A stretch of 64,000 nucleotides of DNA from Chitinophaga rhizophila. Lineage in GTDB: Bacteria > Bacteroidota > Bacteroidia > Chitinophagales > Chitinophagaceae. Shown in pieces: positions 42,225 to 52,300 of the stretch. The first letter of the stretch is position 1. Each line of letters opens with the position of its first letter. The position numbers and the translations under genes are program-made. The stretch covers positions 806,001 through 870,000 of the forward strand of contig NZ_JAICCF010000003.1 of assembly GCF_019492185.1 (NCBI RefSeq), read 5' to 3'. The notes under the pieces are model-generated. The model was not told where the DNA came from and ran no database searches. It was given only the letters and a program-made list of their open reading frames with translations.

Positions 42225-44981
42225 TTACATGTCGTATTCCAGTACGGGGCGAAGCCATTTTTCAGCTTCTTCTATTGTCCATCCCTTACGTGCTGCATAA
42301 TCTTCTACCTGGTCTTTTTCGATCTTACCAAGGCCGAAGTACTTAGCTTCAGGATGGGCAAAATACCAGCCGCTAACGCTTGAAGCAGGATACATTGCCA
42401 GAGACTCTGTAAGAGTAATACCGGTATTTTCGGTTGCATTCAGCATGTCAAACAGCTTGTATTTCTCTGTGTGTTCAGGACACGCCGGGTAACCAGGAGC
42501 TGGGCGTATACCTGAATATTCCTCGCGGATCAGCTCATCATTGCTTAATTGCTCATTGTTGGCATACCCCCAGAACTCTTTTCTTACCCGCTTGTGCATC
42601 AGTTCTGCGAAGGCCTCTACAAGTCTATCTGCAAGTGCTTTTAACATGATGCTGCTATAGTCGTCAAGGTCTGTCTTGAATTGTTCCAGCCACTTCTCGA
42701 TGTCACCGCCAGTTGTTACCGCAAATGCCCCCATATAATCCTGGATGCCTGATTCAACCGGCGCAATGAAATCGGCCAGTGAGAAGTTCGGCTGTCCTGG
42801 TGCTTTCTTTAGCTGCTGGCGCAAACATTCCAGCTGCACTGCGCCTTGTCCTGGTTGAGGGGATTGTACCGTGATGGTATCATCTGCTGTACGCTGTGCA
42901 GGGAACAGGCCGATTACGCCATTTGCAGTTAGCCATTTTTCTTCTACAATACGCTTCAGCATTACTTTGGCGTCTTCATACAGGCGGCTTGCTTCTACAC
43001 CCACGATCTCGTCTGTAAGGATCTGAGGGAATTTCCCGTGCAGTTCCCAGGATATAAAGAATGGCTGCCAGTCAATATATTCTGCTATTTCAGCCAGGTC
43101 GTAATTGTGGAACGCCTTTACGCCCAGTTGTTTAGGTACTACTGGCTTATAGTTGCTCCAATCTTTGATAGCCTTGTGCTGGCGTGCTTCTGCAATAGGC
43201 AGATATTGTTTTACCGGTTTCTTATTCCGGAAATTTTCATTTAGTTTCTGGTATTCCAGTTTAACATCGTCCAGGAAGGTCTTTTTTAGTGCCTTGTTTA
43301 ACAGGCTTCCTGTAACTGTTACGCTACGTGATGCATCCAGTACATGGATTACGCCATGTTCGTACTCCGGAGCGATTTTAACAGCTGTATGGGTACGGGA
43401 AGTAGTTGCTCCACCAATGATGAGTGGTACTTCAAACTGCTGACGTTTCATTTCCCTGGCTACATGTACCATTTCATCGAGGCTAGGTGTAATCAGACCA
43501 CTCAGGCCAATGATATCTACCTGTTCCTCGCGTGCTTTCTGAAGGATCTTTTCCGCAGGTACCATTACACCCATGTCTACTATGTCATAGCCATTACAGC
43601 CAAGCACTACGCCCACAATATTCTTACCGATATCATGTACGTCGCCTTTCACGGTAGCCAGCAGAATCTTACCAGCAGATTTCACCACACCACCATTCTC
43701 AGCTACCAATCGTTGCTTCTCTTCCTCGATATATGGGGTGAGTACAGCTACTGATTTCTTCATCACACGGGCGCTTTTCACTACCTGTGGTAAGAACATT
43801 TTACCACTGCCAAACAGGTCACCCACTATATTCATACCGTCCATCAGCGGTCCTTCGATCACATCGAGCGGACGTGGATACTTCTGACGGGCTTCTTCTG
43901 TATCGGCATCAATGTAATCGGTAATACCGTTCACCAATGCATGACTAAGTCTTTCTTCTACAGTGCCATGACGCCAGGACTCATCTTTTTCGATGACTTT
44001 ACCTTTACTTTTTACTGTTTCAGCAAAAGCAATCAGTCGTTCTGTTGCATCTTCGCGGCGGTTCAGAATAGCATCATCACACAGTTCACGCAATTCAGGC
44101 TCTATCTCATCATATATCTGAAGCATGCCGGCATTGACAATACCCATATTCATGCCCGCCTTAATCGCATAGTATAGAAATGCGGAGTGCATTGCTTCAC
44201 GTACTACGTCGTTACCACGGAATGAGAAAGAGATATTACTAACCCCGCCGCTTACGCTGGTCAGAGGCATCAGTTCTTTAATACGGCGGGTGGCATTGAT
44301 AAAGTCCACCGCATAGTTATTATGCTCTTCTATACCCGTTGCAATTGCAAAGATGTTCGGGTCAAAGATGATGTCCTGTGGATCAAAACCTACTTTTTCC
44401 GTAAGTATCTTGTAGGAGCGGTGGCAGAAGGCGACTTTTTTCTCTTCAGTATCTGCCTGGCCATATTCATCAAAAGCCATTACTACCACAGCAGCACCAA
44501 ATGCTTTGCATATGCGGGCCTGTTCAATGAATTTAGCTTCTCCTTCCTTCAGGCTGATTGAGTTTACAATACACTTACCCTGCAGGCATTTAAGGCCTGC
44601 CTCGATGATGGAGAATTTACTGGAGTCAATCATCACCGGTATCTTGGAGATATCCGGTTCTGCAGCCAGCAGGTTAAGGAAAGTAGTCATTGCTTTTTCG
44701 CCATCGAGCAGGGCGTCATCCATATTCACATCCAGCACCTGGGCCCCATTTTCTACCTGCTGACGGGCTACGGAAAGCGCTTCTTCATAAAGGCCTTCCC
44801 TGATCAGGCGGGCGAATTTCTTGGAGCCGGTAACGTTGGTACGTTCCCCGATATTGATAAAGTTAGTCTCAGGCCTTACCACCAGTGGTTCCAGACCGCT
44901 CAGGCGGAGGAAGGGTTTAATGGTGCGGTTAGCAGGCGCTTCAGCTTGTATGGTATCTGTAGAAGTGATTGTATCGCTCAT
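42225..44981 (-). CDS. metH: Cobalamin-dependent methionine synthase, folate/B12/activation domains
   Basis: Carries the methyl-THF-binding domain (NFINIGERTNVTGSKKFARLI about residue 40, given in part), the cobalamin-binding domain with GDVHDIGKNIVG and IGLSGLITPSLDEM, and the C-terminal SAM-activation domain with RPAPGYPACPEHTEK. The homocysteine-binding module normally at the N-terminus of MetH is absent here and is the separate gene 45 bp upstream (45026-46042). 918 residues. The split arrangement is known in Bacteroidota. The methyl donor would come from MetF (18415-19368). Confidence 0.95.
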   Translation of the reverse strand: MSDTITSTDTIQAEAPANRTIKPFLRLSGLEPLVVRPETNFINIGERTNVTGSKKFARLIREGLYEEALSVARQQVENGAQVLDVNMDDALLDGEKAMTTFLNLLAAEPDISKIPVMIDSSKFSIIEAGLKCLQGKCIVNSISLKEGEAKFIEQARICKAFGAAVVVMAFDEYGQADTEEKKVAFCHRSYKILTEKVGFDPQDIIFDPNIFAIATGIEEHNNYAVDFINATRRIKELMPLTSVSGGVSNISFSFRGNDVVREAMHSAFLYYAIKAGMNMGIVNAGMLQIYDEIEPELRELCDDAILNRREDATERLIAFAETVKSKGKVIEKDESWRHGTVEERLSHALVNGITDYIDADTEEARQKYPRPLDVIEGPLMDGMNIVGDLFGSGKMFLPQVVKSARVMKKSVAVLTPYIEEEKQRLVAENGGVVKSAGKILLATVKGDVHDIGKNIVGVVLGCNGYDIVDMGVMVPAEKILQKAREEQVDIIGLSGLITPSLDEMVHVAREMKRQQFEVPLIIGGATTSRTHTAVKIAPEYEHGVIHVLDASRSVTVTGSLLNKALKKTFLDDVKLEYQKLNENFRNKKPVKQYLPIAEARQHKAIKDWSNYKPVVPKQLGVKAFHNYDLAEIAEYIDWQPFFISWELHGKFPQILTDEIVGVEASRLYEDAKVMLKRIVEEKWLTANGVIGLFPAQRTADDTITVQSPQPGQGAVQLECLRQQLKKAPGQPNFSLADFIAPVESGIQDYMGAFAVTTGGDIEKWLEQFKTDLDDYSSIMLKALADRLVEAFAELMHKRVRKEFWGYANNEQLSNDELIREEYSGIRPAPGYPACPEHTEKYKLFDMLNATENTGITLTESLAMYPASSVSGWYFAHPEAKYFGLGKIEKDQVEDYAARKGWTIEEAEKWLRPVLEYDM

Positions 44982-45025
44982 TTGTGTTACTGTAGTAATT
45001 GTAGGAATACCCTGTTTATATGGAT

Positions 45026-46042
45026 TTATGCCAGTGTTTCCTCCTGTACAGGAAGGGGTCTTGGACGCATTGTCTTAACATGTTGTGCAATATGACGAAT
45101 ATGGTCCGGCGTTGTTCCGCAGCAACCACCCACAATATTCACAAATCCCTCCCGCGCAAAATCTTCGATGATATGTGCCGTTTGGTCAGGTGTTTCGTCA
45201 TATTCGCCAAACGCATTTGGCAATCCGGCATTAGGATAACAGCTGACATTGCAGGCTGCAATCTGAGACAGTTCCTCAATATAAGGACGCATCTGATTGC
45301 CTCCCAGTGCACAGTTCAGGCCCACTGAGAATGGTTTTGCGTGCATTACAGATATGTAGAATGCCTCCAGGGTCTGACCACTCAGGGTTCTGCCAGAAGC
45401 ATCGGTAATAGTACCGGATATCATTACAGGCAGTTCTGGCTGTGCTATGTCGCTGAAGTATTTCTTAATAGCAAAGATGGCCGCCTTACTGTTCAACGTA
45501 TCAAAAATTGTCTCAATCAGCAGGATATCTGCACCACCTTCATGCAATCCCTTCACCTGCTCGTAATAAGCGTCAACTACCTCGTCAAAGCTAACAGAAC
45601 GGAACCCCGGATTGTTTACATCAGGTGAGAGTGATAATGTTTTATTCAGAGGACCAATGGCACCGGCTACAAACCTGGGCTTATCCGGTGTCTTTGCTGT
45701 ATACTCCTGGGCCGCTTTCTTAGCAATACGGGCAGCCGCAACATTCATCTCGAAAGCAAACGCCTGCATATCGTAGTCTGCCATCGCAATGGTCGTACTG
45801 CTGAAGGTATTAGTCTCAATAATATCAGCGCCGGCTTCAAGGTACTCTTTATGTATAGCTTCGATAATATGAGGCTGTGTAAGACAAAGCAGGTCATTAT
45901 TGCCTTTTACATCAAGATGATAGTTCTTAAAACGCTCACCTCTGTAGTCGGCTTCTTCCAGCTTATAACGCTGGATCATAGTACCCATGGCCCCATCGAT
46001 GATCAGAATGCGCTCAGCCGCACATTGGGATAATGATTTCAT
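45026..46042 (-). CDS. Homocysteine S-methyltransferase module of split methionine synthase
   Basis: Equivalent to the N-terminal domain of MetH: RILIIDGAMGTMIQRYKL, DIIETNTFSSTTIAMADY and the zinc cysteines in VGLNCALGG and GGCCGTTPDHI. These three Cys bind zinc and activate homocysteine. 338 residues. It lies 45 bp upstream of the metH remainder, so the two subunits are probably translated from one mRNA and combine. The region upstream (46043-46320) has a candidate structured leader. Confidence 0.95.
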   Translation of the reverse strand: MKSLSQCAAERILIIDGAMGTMIQRYKLEEADYRGERFKNYHLDVKGNNDLLCLTQPHIIEAIHKEYLEAGADIIETNTFSSTTIAMADYDMQAFAFEMNVAAARIAKKAAQEYTAKTPDKPRFVAGAIGPLNKTLSLSPDVNNPGFRSVSFDEVVDAYYEQVKGLHEGGADILLIETIFDTLNSKAAIFAIKKYFSDIAQPELPVMISGTITDASGRTLSGQTLEAFYISVMHAKPFSVGLNCALGGNQMRPYIEELSQIAACNVSCYPNAGLPNAFGEYDETPDQTAHIIEDFAREGFVNIVGGCCGTTPDHIRHIAQHVKTMRPRPLPVQEETLA

Positions 46043-46124
46043 ATTTGTAATACGTTTATTAGTTACAGTTTAATAATGTCTGAGGGTCGAACAATAAACA
46101 AATCCACCCGCAGAAACTAATAAA

Positions 46125-46132
46125 CAAATGTA
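46125..46132 (-). promoter_or_regulatory. Candidate -7 box for the methionine synthase operon
   Basis: TACATTTG on the minus strand matches TAnnTTTG and would give a leader of about 75 nt. No TTG is at the expected distance. A weaker TAGTTTTTG lies at 46267-46259; if it were used, the structured element at 46181-46245 would be part of the mRNA. Confidence 0.35.
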
Positions 46133-46180
46133 CTTAATAATTACCTTATAAAATAGGCTCCGGGCTTGCATTTAAGCGTC

Positions 46181-46245
46181 CTGACACTAGTCATGCCGCC
46201 GCCTTCATAGAATCAGGATAACCTGACAATGCGGCGACCTGTCAG
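46181..46245 (-). promoter_or_regulatory. Nested, alternatively pairable structure upstream of split metH
   Basis: Three nested helices: CTGACA 46181-46186 with TGTCAG 46240-46245; CGCCGC 46197-46202 with GCGGCG 46231-46236; TCAGG 46213-46217 with CCTGA 46222-46226 around a 4-nt loop. CCTGACA occurs twice (46180 and 46222), so CCTGA 46180-46184 could instead pair with TCAGG 46213-46217 while CTGACA 46223-46228 pairs with TGTCAG 46240-46245. Mutually exclusive pairings suggest a switch or attenuator, but this is inference. Confidence 0.45.
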
Positions 46246-46334
46246 CTATTAGTTTATACAAAAACTATTTATAGCCATGGGCGCGGCTTTCAGGCTTATA
46301 TACCACGTCCGTTCCGGACAGGAAAGAGAAAAAA

Positions 46335-46366
46335 TTTGTTTTGATTTATAAAGTCTACTATATTTG
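46335..46366 (+). promoter_or_regulatory. Plus-strand promoter of the Cys-rich leader ORF
   Basis: TTTG at 46335-46338, a 20-nt spacer and TATATTTG at 46359-46366 match the Bacteroidota consensus. Predicted start near 46372, about 23 nt before the first ATG of the leader ORF. Confidence 0.75.
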
Positions 46367-46394
46367 TAGGGTAATAGGGAGTTCTGCTTCCATA

Positions 46395-46502
46395 ATGAGA
46401 ATTACGATGCAAAAAGAGGTTCAACAATCACCAGGGCTATTCATGCCCCTGCACACGCTTCTTCTGAACAACAGCTGTCATCACCAGCGCTGTTGTTGCT
46501 AA
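46395..46502 (+). CDS. Candidate leader peptide ending CHHQRCCC
   Basis: ATG at 46395 (or in-frame ATG 46407) to TAA at 46500-46502, 35 codons. The product has Cys only at 28 and 33-35, the last three codons before the stop, with HHQR between. A consensus promoter lies 29 bp upstream. The three terminal Cys codons (46491-46499) lie in the 3' arm of a perfect 9-bp hairpin, a geometry like that of leader-peptide attenuators that sense aminoacyl-tRNA supply, here cysteine. No U-run follows, so control might be translational. The downstream gene is the 65-aa ORF at 46563; a divergent effect on metH is also possible. Confidence 0.5.
   Translation: MRITMQKEVQQSPGLFMPLHTLLLNNSCHHQRCCC
46467..46497 (+). 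promoter_or_regulatory. Hairpin containing the terminal Cys codons of the leader ORF
   Basis: AACAACAGC (46467-46475) pairs perfectly with GCTGTTGTT (46489-46497), 13-nt loop. A ribosome waiting at the Cys codons would keep the 3' arm single-stranded. Confidence 0.5.
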
Positions 46503-46562
46503 CCGGCACATTACCACCATTGACCGCTTAGTTTCTTAACCTGCATTTAAATCATTATTGAT

Positions 46563-46760
46563 ATGAGTATTGCTGAGCATGTAAACAGCCTGCAGCAACA
46601 CCTGGCACAGTATGGACTGTACCCGGTACCTGCTGACGCTGACCGACAGGGGTCAGAAGTATTTAAGATCTGCTTTCTAAACAAGTATGAGATGCAACGC
46701 TGGAAAGAATTGAGGGAAAATGAGCCGGCAGCAGAAGAGCCGAAGAAAGAAAAGCGTTGA
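46563..46760 (+). CDS. Small protein of unknown function, 65 aa
   Basis: ATG at 46563, 60 nt after the stop of the Cys-rich leader ORF. The product (MSIAEHVNSLQQHLAQYG at the start) is soluble and helical, with a Lys/Glu-rich C-terminus, one Cys and no signal peptide. Transcription probably starts at the promoter at 46335. I recognise no family. The 46761-46958 stretch after it shows no gene; a strong hairpin at 46959 ends the unit. Confidence 0.6.
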   Translation: MSIAEHVNSLQQHLAQYGLYPVPADADRQGSEVFKICFLNKYEMQRWKELRENEPAAEEPKKEKR

Positions 46761-46958
46761 CCTGTTGCCGCTGAATAACACTCAGTAGCGCAATAACAAA
46801 GATATAACATGGGTGAATACCCGTCAATATACTGGGCAGTATGCAGCCAATCCACTGTGAGCCTGCCCCTAAAAGACGAAACCAACCATCACCTTTTTTC
46901 ATAACGTGGAATTACAGGTTAAACACACACGGGTGTTATTCAGCACTCGTATCTTTTT

Positions 46959-47012
46959 AAGCAAAACGCTGAACACGAAATGGACATCCATTCTGTGTTC
47001 AGCGTTTTGCTT
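46959..47012. terminator. Large hairpin between the small ORF and recR
   Basis: A perfect 18-bp outer stem (arms 46959-46976 and 46995-47012) encloses a second stem AATGGA/TCCATT (46979-46984, 46987-46992), giving about 24 bp with a small internal loop. It lies between convergent units; T-rich bases are inside the stem rather than after it. Confidence 0.8.
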
Positions 47013-47053
47013 ATCAGTGTATGCTGTAAAACGTTTAGTATACAGCCTGTATA

Positions 47054-47671
47054 TTATTTCTGTACGTAGCTCTCTAATGGCAGCCTGTTGGAAATAGATC
47101 TGGCCAGCGTCATCTCATCCGCATACTCCAGTTCACCGCCAAAAGCAATACCCCGAGCTATTGTTGTGATCTTAACCGGAAACTCCTTCAGCTTCTTTGA
47201 AAGATAGTAGATGGTCGTATCACCCTCAATTGTAGGACTGAGTGCCATAATGATCTCCTCAATTCCCTGCTGTTGCACCCGCTCCACTAGTGAATAAATA
47301 TTCAGCTGGTCCGGCCCGACGCCATCAATAGGAGAGATGATCCCGCCCAATACATGGTACACCCCATTGAATTGCTGGGTATTCTCAATCGCCATCACAT
47401 CTCGGATGTTCTCTACCACGCATACCAATGCCTTATTACGTGACGGACTACTGCATATACTGCATACTTCCTGGTCAGATACGTTATGGCATACCTTGCA
47501 GAATTTAATCTGCTCCCGCATACGGGTTATAACCTCACCAAACAGTTTTACCTGTCCGGGGTCCTGCTTCAGCAGGTGCAGGACAAGACGTAACGCTGTT
47601 TTCTTGCCTATGCCCGGCAACCGCGCAAACTCATTAACTGCATTCTCTATCAGGGCGGAGGAAAATATCAT
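47054..47671 (-). CDS. recR: Recombination mediator RecR
   Basis: RecR acts with RecO/RecF to load RecA at gaps. The helix-hairpin-helix LPGIGKKTALRLVLHLL, the C4 zinc finger CKVCHNVSDQEVCSIC and a Toprim domain with VVENIRDVMAIE are in the usual order. 205 residues. It starts 70 bp after the end of the Ig-like lipoprotein gene on the same strand. Confidence 0.97.
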   Translation of the reverse strand: MIFSSALIENAVNEFARLPGIGKKTALRLVLHLLKQDPGQVKLFGEVITRMREQIKFCKVCHNVSDQEVCSICSSPSRNKALVCVVENIRDVMAIENTQQFNGVYHVLGGIISPIDGVGPDQLNIYSLVERVQQQGIEEIIMALSPTIEGDTTIYYLSKKLKEFPVKITTIARGIAFGGELEYADEMTLARSISNRLPLESYVQK

Positions 47672-47741
47672 ACTGTAAAATTAACTCAATTACGGATGAT
47701 GCGTACGAATTGTTATCCGGGAGGTTCCTACCATCAAGTGG

Positions 47742-49229
47742 CTAAATATTGACCCTTATCTTGACGCCCCAGTTGGCCTTTATATTCTCCTTCTTAGGAA
47801 AGCTGACTACCCGTTCCGGCTGTTTCTTTGGGGTGCCGTAATAAACGCCCCGATCCCATTTGCCATTATTATTTTCATCCAGCAGGATATATACTTCATA
47901 CTCTGCCGGCGTAATACGCTTCTGTATCCACGTACCATTCACCACCTTTCCAGCGTACTTAATCTCTTTATTCACGACGAGCTGTGCTACATAGTGCATC
48001 GTATCGCTGATATTTGCCTTGGCACTATCGCTTAGCACGAGGGTCAGCATAGCTTTACCATAGTCAGACTCTTTCTTGGCGGCAAAGCTGATCGTATCTG
48101 ACTTGGTAGGCTGCAACCCGGTAGTATCAGCTACTGACTCCTTTGGTATGATCAATCTGTAAGGTTTACCTTCCTTCCAGTCATAATTCACATATAGCTT
48201 CGTCCTGGTGGAATCCATAGATGTGGTAAACTCCACTGGGGTGAACAGCGTATCCTGTGTGAGGGTGAAGGCTGTACTATCAAACGTTTTAAGCGGTGCA
48301 CTAAATGTCACCAGCAATGGCTTTCCCAGTTCCTGTCTGTTATCTGCCAGGTCTGGCGATATATTCAGAATACGTCTTTTCTTTTTATCTTTTTCCTTCT
48401 CTTTCTCTTCTTCCCGCTTATCTGCCTCTTCCTGTGCAACCTCCGCATCTGTTTGCATGTCGTCCGGCTTCTTCAACGTGCTATCCTGCTCTGTGAACAG
48501 CAGCATGGTGATATCGCTCAGGTTTTGCTCGCGCAGGTGTAACAGGCTATCATTAAAAGCAATCATTTCCTTCGGCTGATTATACTGCAGGTCCCGGTCT
48601 TCTTCCTTAAGCGCAAATAGCTTATAGTCGCCGGGTGCCATATTCCTGAACCAGAACGAGCCATTACCTTTGGAACGGGCAAAATATACAGGCTTTTCCT
48701 TCGACACTACGGAGTCAACATCACTGCGGTAGATCATTACAGATACATTACTGTCAGGTCTGCCGGTCTGTGCATCTATGATAAAGCCTCTTACCTGTAA
48801 CGAATCCAGGTAATCGCCGGTAGATACCACATATTGAAAGTCCTGAATAGGATTACTTTCATTATTGTCACGCACTGCATCACTGAAGTTGAATGTATAA
48901 GTGGTATTCTCCTGCAGGGTATCCTTAATCTCCATTGTTACTGTACGTAACTTGTAGGTTACGGTAGGTGTGCGTTTTAGCGTAGGAGAGACGATGAGCT
49001 TCTCAAATACATTGTCTACCTGCACAAATTCATTGAATGTGAAGTATACCTTTTTACTATTGAAATGAAGGGTTGAATCCGCCGGACTGATATTCACTAC
49101 TCTTGGTGCCAGAGTATCCTTCGGGCCACCACTTGGAGGAACGATATTGGCACAGCCCGGAATCAGATAAATACAGGCGCTTATCACTAACAGCCAGACA
49201 GCCCAGCAACGGAAATTATGAGTCATCAT
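47742..49229 (-). CDS. Lipoprotein with bacterial Ig-like domain
   Basis: The hydrophobic N-terminus ends in IPGC (about residue 26), a lipobox. It is followed by the pattern PPSGGPKDTLAPRV and an Ig-like domain (VVNISPADSTLHFNSKKVYFTFNEFV in part, TYTFNFSDAVRDNNESNP) found in a large Bacteroidota family with SbsA-type Ig domains. A central Glu/Lys/Asp-rich stretch (about 285-300) separates two beta-rich parts. 495 residues. Probably periplasmic or surface-exposed; function unknown. Confidence 0.82.
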   Translation of the reverse strand: MMTHNFRCWAVWLLVISACIYLIPGCANIVPPSGGPKDTLAPRVVNISPADSTLHFNSKKVYFTFNEFVQVDNVFEKLIVSPTLKRTPTVTYKLRTVTMEIKDTLQENTTYTFNFSDAVRDNNESNPIQDFQYVVSTGDYLDSLQVRGFIIDAQTGRPDSNVSVMIYRSDVDSVVSKEKPVYFARSKGNGSFWFRNMAPGDYKLFALKEEDRDLQYNQPKEMIAFNDSLLHLREQNLSDITMLLFTEQDSTLKKPDDMQTDAEVAQEEADKREEEKEKEKDKKKRRILNISPDLADNRQELGKPLLVTFSAPLKTFDSTAFTLTQDTLFTPVEFTTSMDSTRTKLYVNYDWKEGKPYRLIIPKESVADTTGLQPTKSDTISFAAKKESDYGKAMLTLVLSDSAKANISDTMHYVAQLVVNKEIKYAGKVVNGTWIQKRITPAEYEVYILLDENNNGKWDRGVYYGTPKKQPERVVSFPKKENIKANWGVKIRVNI

Positions 49230-49346
49230 TTAATTGTGTTATTCCAAAAACCGGTTCCAAAGATCAAACTCCAATCAGTAATATCCAAATCTGCCACTCA
49301 GGGCAGATATTGGTGGTGCTGTATGGCTTGACGGAGTACAGTCACT

Positions 49347-52300
49347 TCAACTGTCAGGTAATGATTGTTGTTGTAGCAACTGTCCGGGCAGATAGGGGCG
49401 CTGATACTCCTCTTCGTCGCTGACGTCATGCAATGCTACATGTAGTTTATTGTCTTTCACGAAGTTACACCAGGCGCACTCTTTTTTGCCGCAGCCGGTA
49501 TAAAACTCCCTGTTCTGTATTTTGGTCCAGGTAGACACTATCTGCGCAGTAACCAGCCGCACATCTTCAGGCGATATGACCACCTTTTCCCGGTGGTAGC
49601 GTTGTTGTTTATTAGGCTCAATAAAGTCAAATTCAGTACTGATCACCTGCCAGTTCTTCTGCCGGTAGTTGTCCAGCAATATCTTGTAAAACACCGCCTG
49701 TCGCCAATAGTCGCCTCCATTAGGGTGCTGCTGATCAGGTCTGTTAAATTTCTGGTAATCTTTGATAGCCTTCTCATAATCACCGGTTTTGTAGTCCACA
49801 ACATTCACCAGATTACCGTCAAATTCAAGTTTATCGATCTTCCCCTTCAAGGGTACACCGCTAACCACCACACTGCGGATGTTCCTTTCTACGCTGACAA
49901 CTTTATTCCAATGAGGCAGCCAGGTGTTATAATATTGATCAAGGATGACCTTTCCATATTCCAGCCGTCTCTCAAATGATTCCCTGGTAAAGCTCTCCCG
50001 GTTACGTAACATACTCCACGTAAAATCCCGGATGAACTCTTCCTTCGGTGGAAATTGATAATTACCGCTCTCCTGCATTTTCTGAAACAGCTTTTCCAGG
50101 GCATAGTGTACCGCGGAGCCAAATTCGGTATTCTCAGAGCGGCCCAATGGTACCCGAATGACGTTTTTATAGTAAAAGCCCAGGGGGCAATCAAGATAGT
50201 TATTCAGCGCAGTTACATTCATCACAAAACCAGCCAGCAGGGTATCAATGAAAGGTTGGTCGTTGCGGGCTATTTCCGGGGCGATGCCTCGCGTATATTG
50301 CAAGGCTTCAAACTTCAGCCTTACCTCCTCGGGGATCATGATCTTCTCCACTCCCGAGGGGTGGTGCGCAAGTATTTCTGTAACAAAAAGGCTTGGCTCC
50401 AGCGGCTTGCCATCGGTCCGGTATTCAGGATAACTGATATATAATCGTCGTTCCGCACGGGTCATAGCCACATAAAACAACCGCCTCAGTTCCTGCTCAT
50501 CAGAGCTGGTAAGGGTGGTAGTGAACAGTGTATCCGGGAAAGAGAAGCCGGCATTACTCCTGACCTTATTTTCCCAAAGATGGGCATTCGCGCCTGCGAT
50601 AAATACATATTCAAACTCCAGCCCCTTAGCTCCGTGAGCCGTCAGCAGATTAATGCCTGTCTCATTGCCCGACACTTGTACTACCGGTATGGTAATTCCA
50701 TTATGCTGCATCAGATCAACCATGTCCATAAAAGGCACGAGTGACAGATCTGGATTGCGATGCGTTTCCGCTTTTATAAAGTCGAAGATGGCCTGCAATA
50801 CCTTCATCAGCCAGGGGCTATCCGGCGCTTTCATTACGTAAGACAGTATACCGCATTCATTAATGATAGCGGCAAACAGCTGTTGCAATGGCAGGTTATG
50901 TGCATCTTTCACCAGCTTTTCCATGGTACGGGAAAAGTCTACTAATGCCTCTTCAGGCGCTGCTGTAAAGAGTGTCAGGTTACGGGTATGCGCCCATTCC
51001 TGTAGATATTGCCGGATGGAAGATTTCTCACGGTATCCTTTCTCCGCAGCACGGATGCTGATCTTAGCAACTTCAATGGCCGGTATATCGTAAAAATCAT
51101 AATGTAGTATGGAAAACAGCAGGTCATCGCCACTGTAAGGTGTATCTACCTCACAGGCCAGGTAACGGAGTATGCTCAGCACCTTACGCGCAAAGGGAAG
51201 CTCAAATAAATTGATGCTGCGTTTGGAATAGAAGGGCAGTTGCTGTAACCGGCAGTATCTGGCCAGTTCCTCACCATACCTATTCTCCCGGTATATTACG
51301 GCAATTCTACCTGGTAGTATGCCGCTATCCAGTAAACCGGCAATCTGTTGTGTGATGCCTGCCATTTCATCGCCGGGGGTGCTGTAACTGTTGATCACGG
51401 GTGGCAATGATGGCTGATCTGTCACTTTTGCTGATACAAGTGTTTTGTCCAGTCCGGGTAACTGATTTACCAGCCGGGCATCGCCGTTACTCTCTATCAG
51501 CGACATGGCGGCATCCAGTATTGGCTGGTCAGACCTGTAATTGTCGGTCAGTACTATAGTACGAAGGGTATCGGCAAAAGTGTCTGCAAATGTGGCCATA
51601 TTCTCAATACTGGCCCCCTGAAAGCGATATATGGATTGGTCGTCGTCCCCTACTACAAAGATATTGGGCTGTGACTGACCGCCTATCAGCTGGTAGATAA
51701 GTTTGTTTTGGATACCACTGGTATCCTGGTATTCGTCAACAAGTATATACTGGTACTTCTCCTGGTAGTCAGCCAATAGATCAGGATGGCTGTCAAAAGC
51801 GCCGGTTACCCAGTTGATCATGTCGTCAAAATCATAGCGGCCAGCGGCATGCAGTAAGGCATTGTATACAGGAAACTGCTCCACAGCTGCCTGCAGCCGG
51901 ACCATCTTCTCCCTCTCCCTTGCTATTTTGTCAGTGCGTACCTCACCCCGGGTGTATACGCCGGTAGCTTTCCTGGCTATAAAGTCCTCCCGTTGGGGAA
52001 GACCTTCTATATAGTCGGTAATAGCGGTTGTTATAAATTCCACAGTCCAGCCTTCCCTTTTCATGGTAGAAAAAAGGTGGGCAAGATGTTTCATATCGAA
52101 ATATACATCTCCTCTATACCGTTTCAGCGGATTGTCTTTCGTGAAGCCGTCTATCAGCCTCTTGAGCAGCTGGATCTTTTCAAGTTCGGAGGCCGGGTCG
52201 AGGCTATGTTTGTCAAATAGCCGCAGATTGTCCTGAATAACCTCATTACAGAAGGAGTGGAAGGTATGAATATTGACACGATAAGCGTCAGGACCAATGA

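Noticed and set aside
46158..46166. AGCCCGGAG on the minus strand, resembling part of the cobalamin-riboswitch B12 box
   Set aside because: The rest of the box (ACC-GC) and the other conserved parts of that riboswitch are absent around it, so a cobalamin riboswitch is not called.
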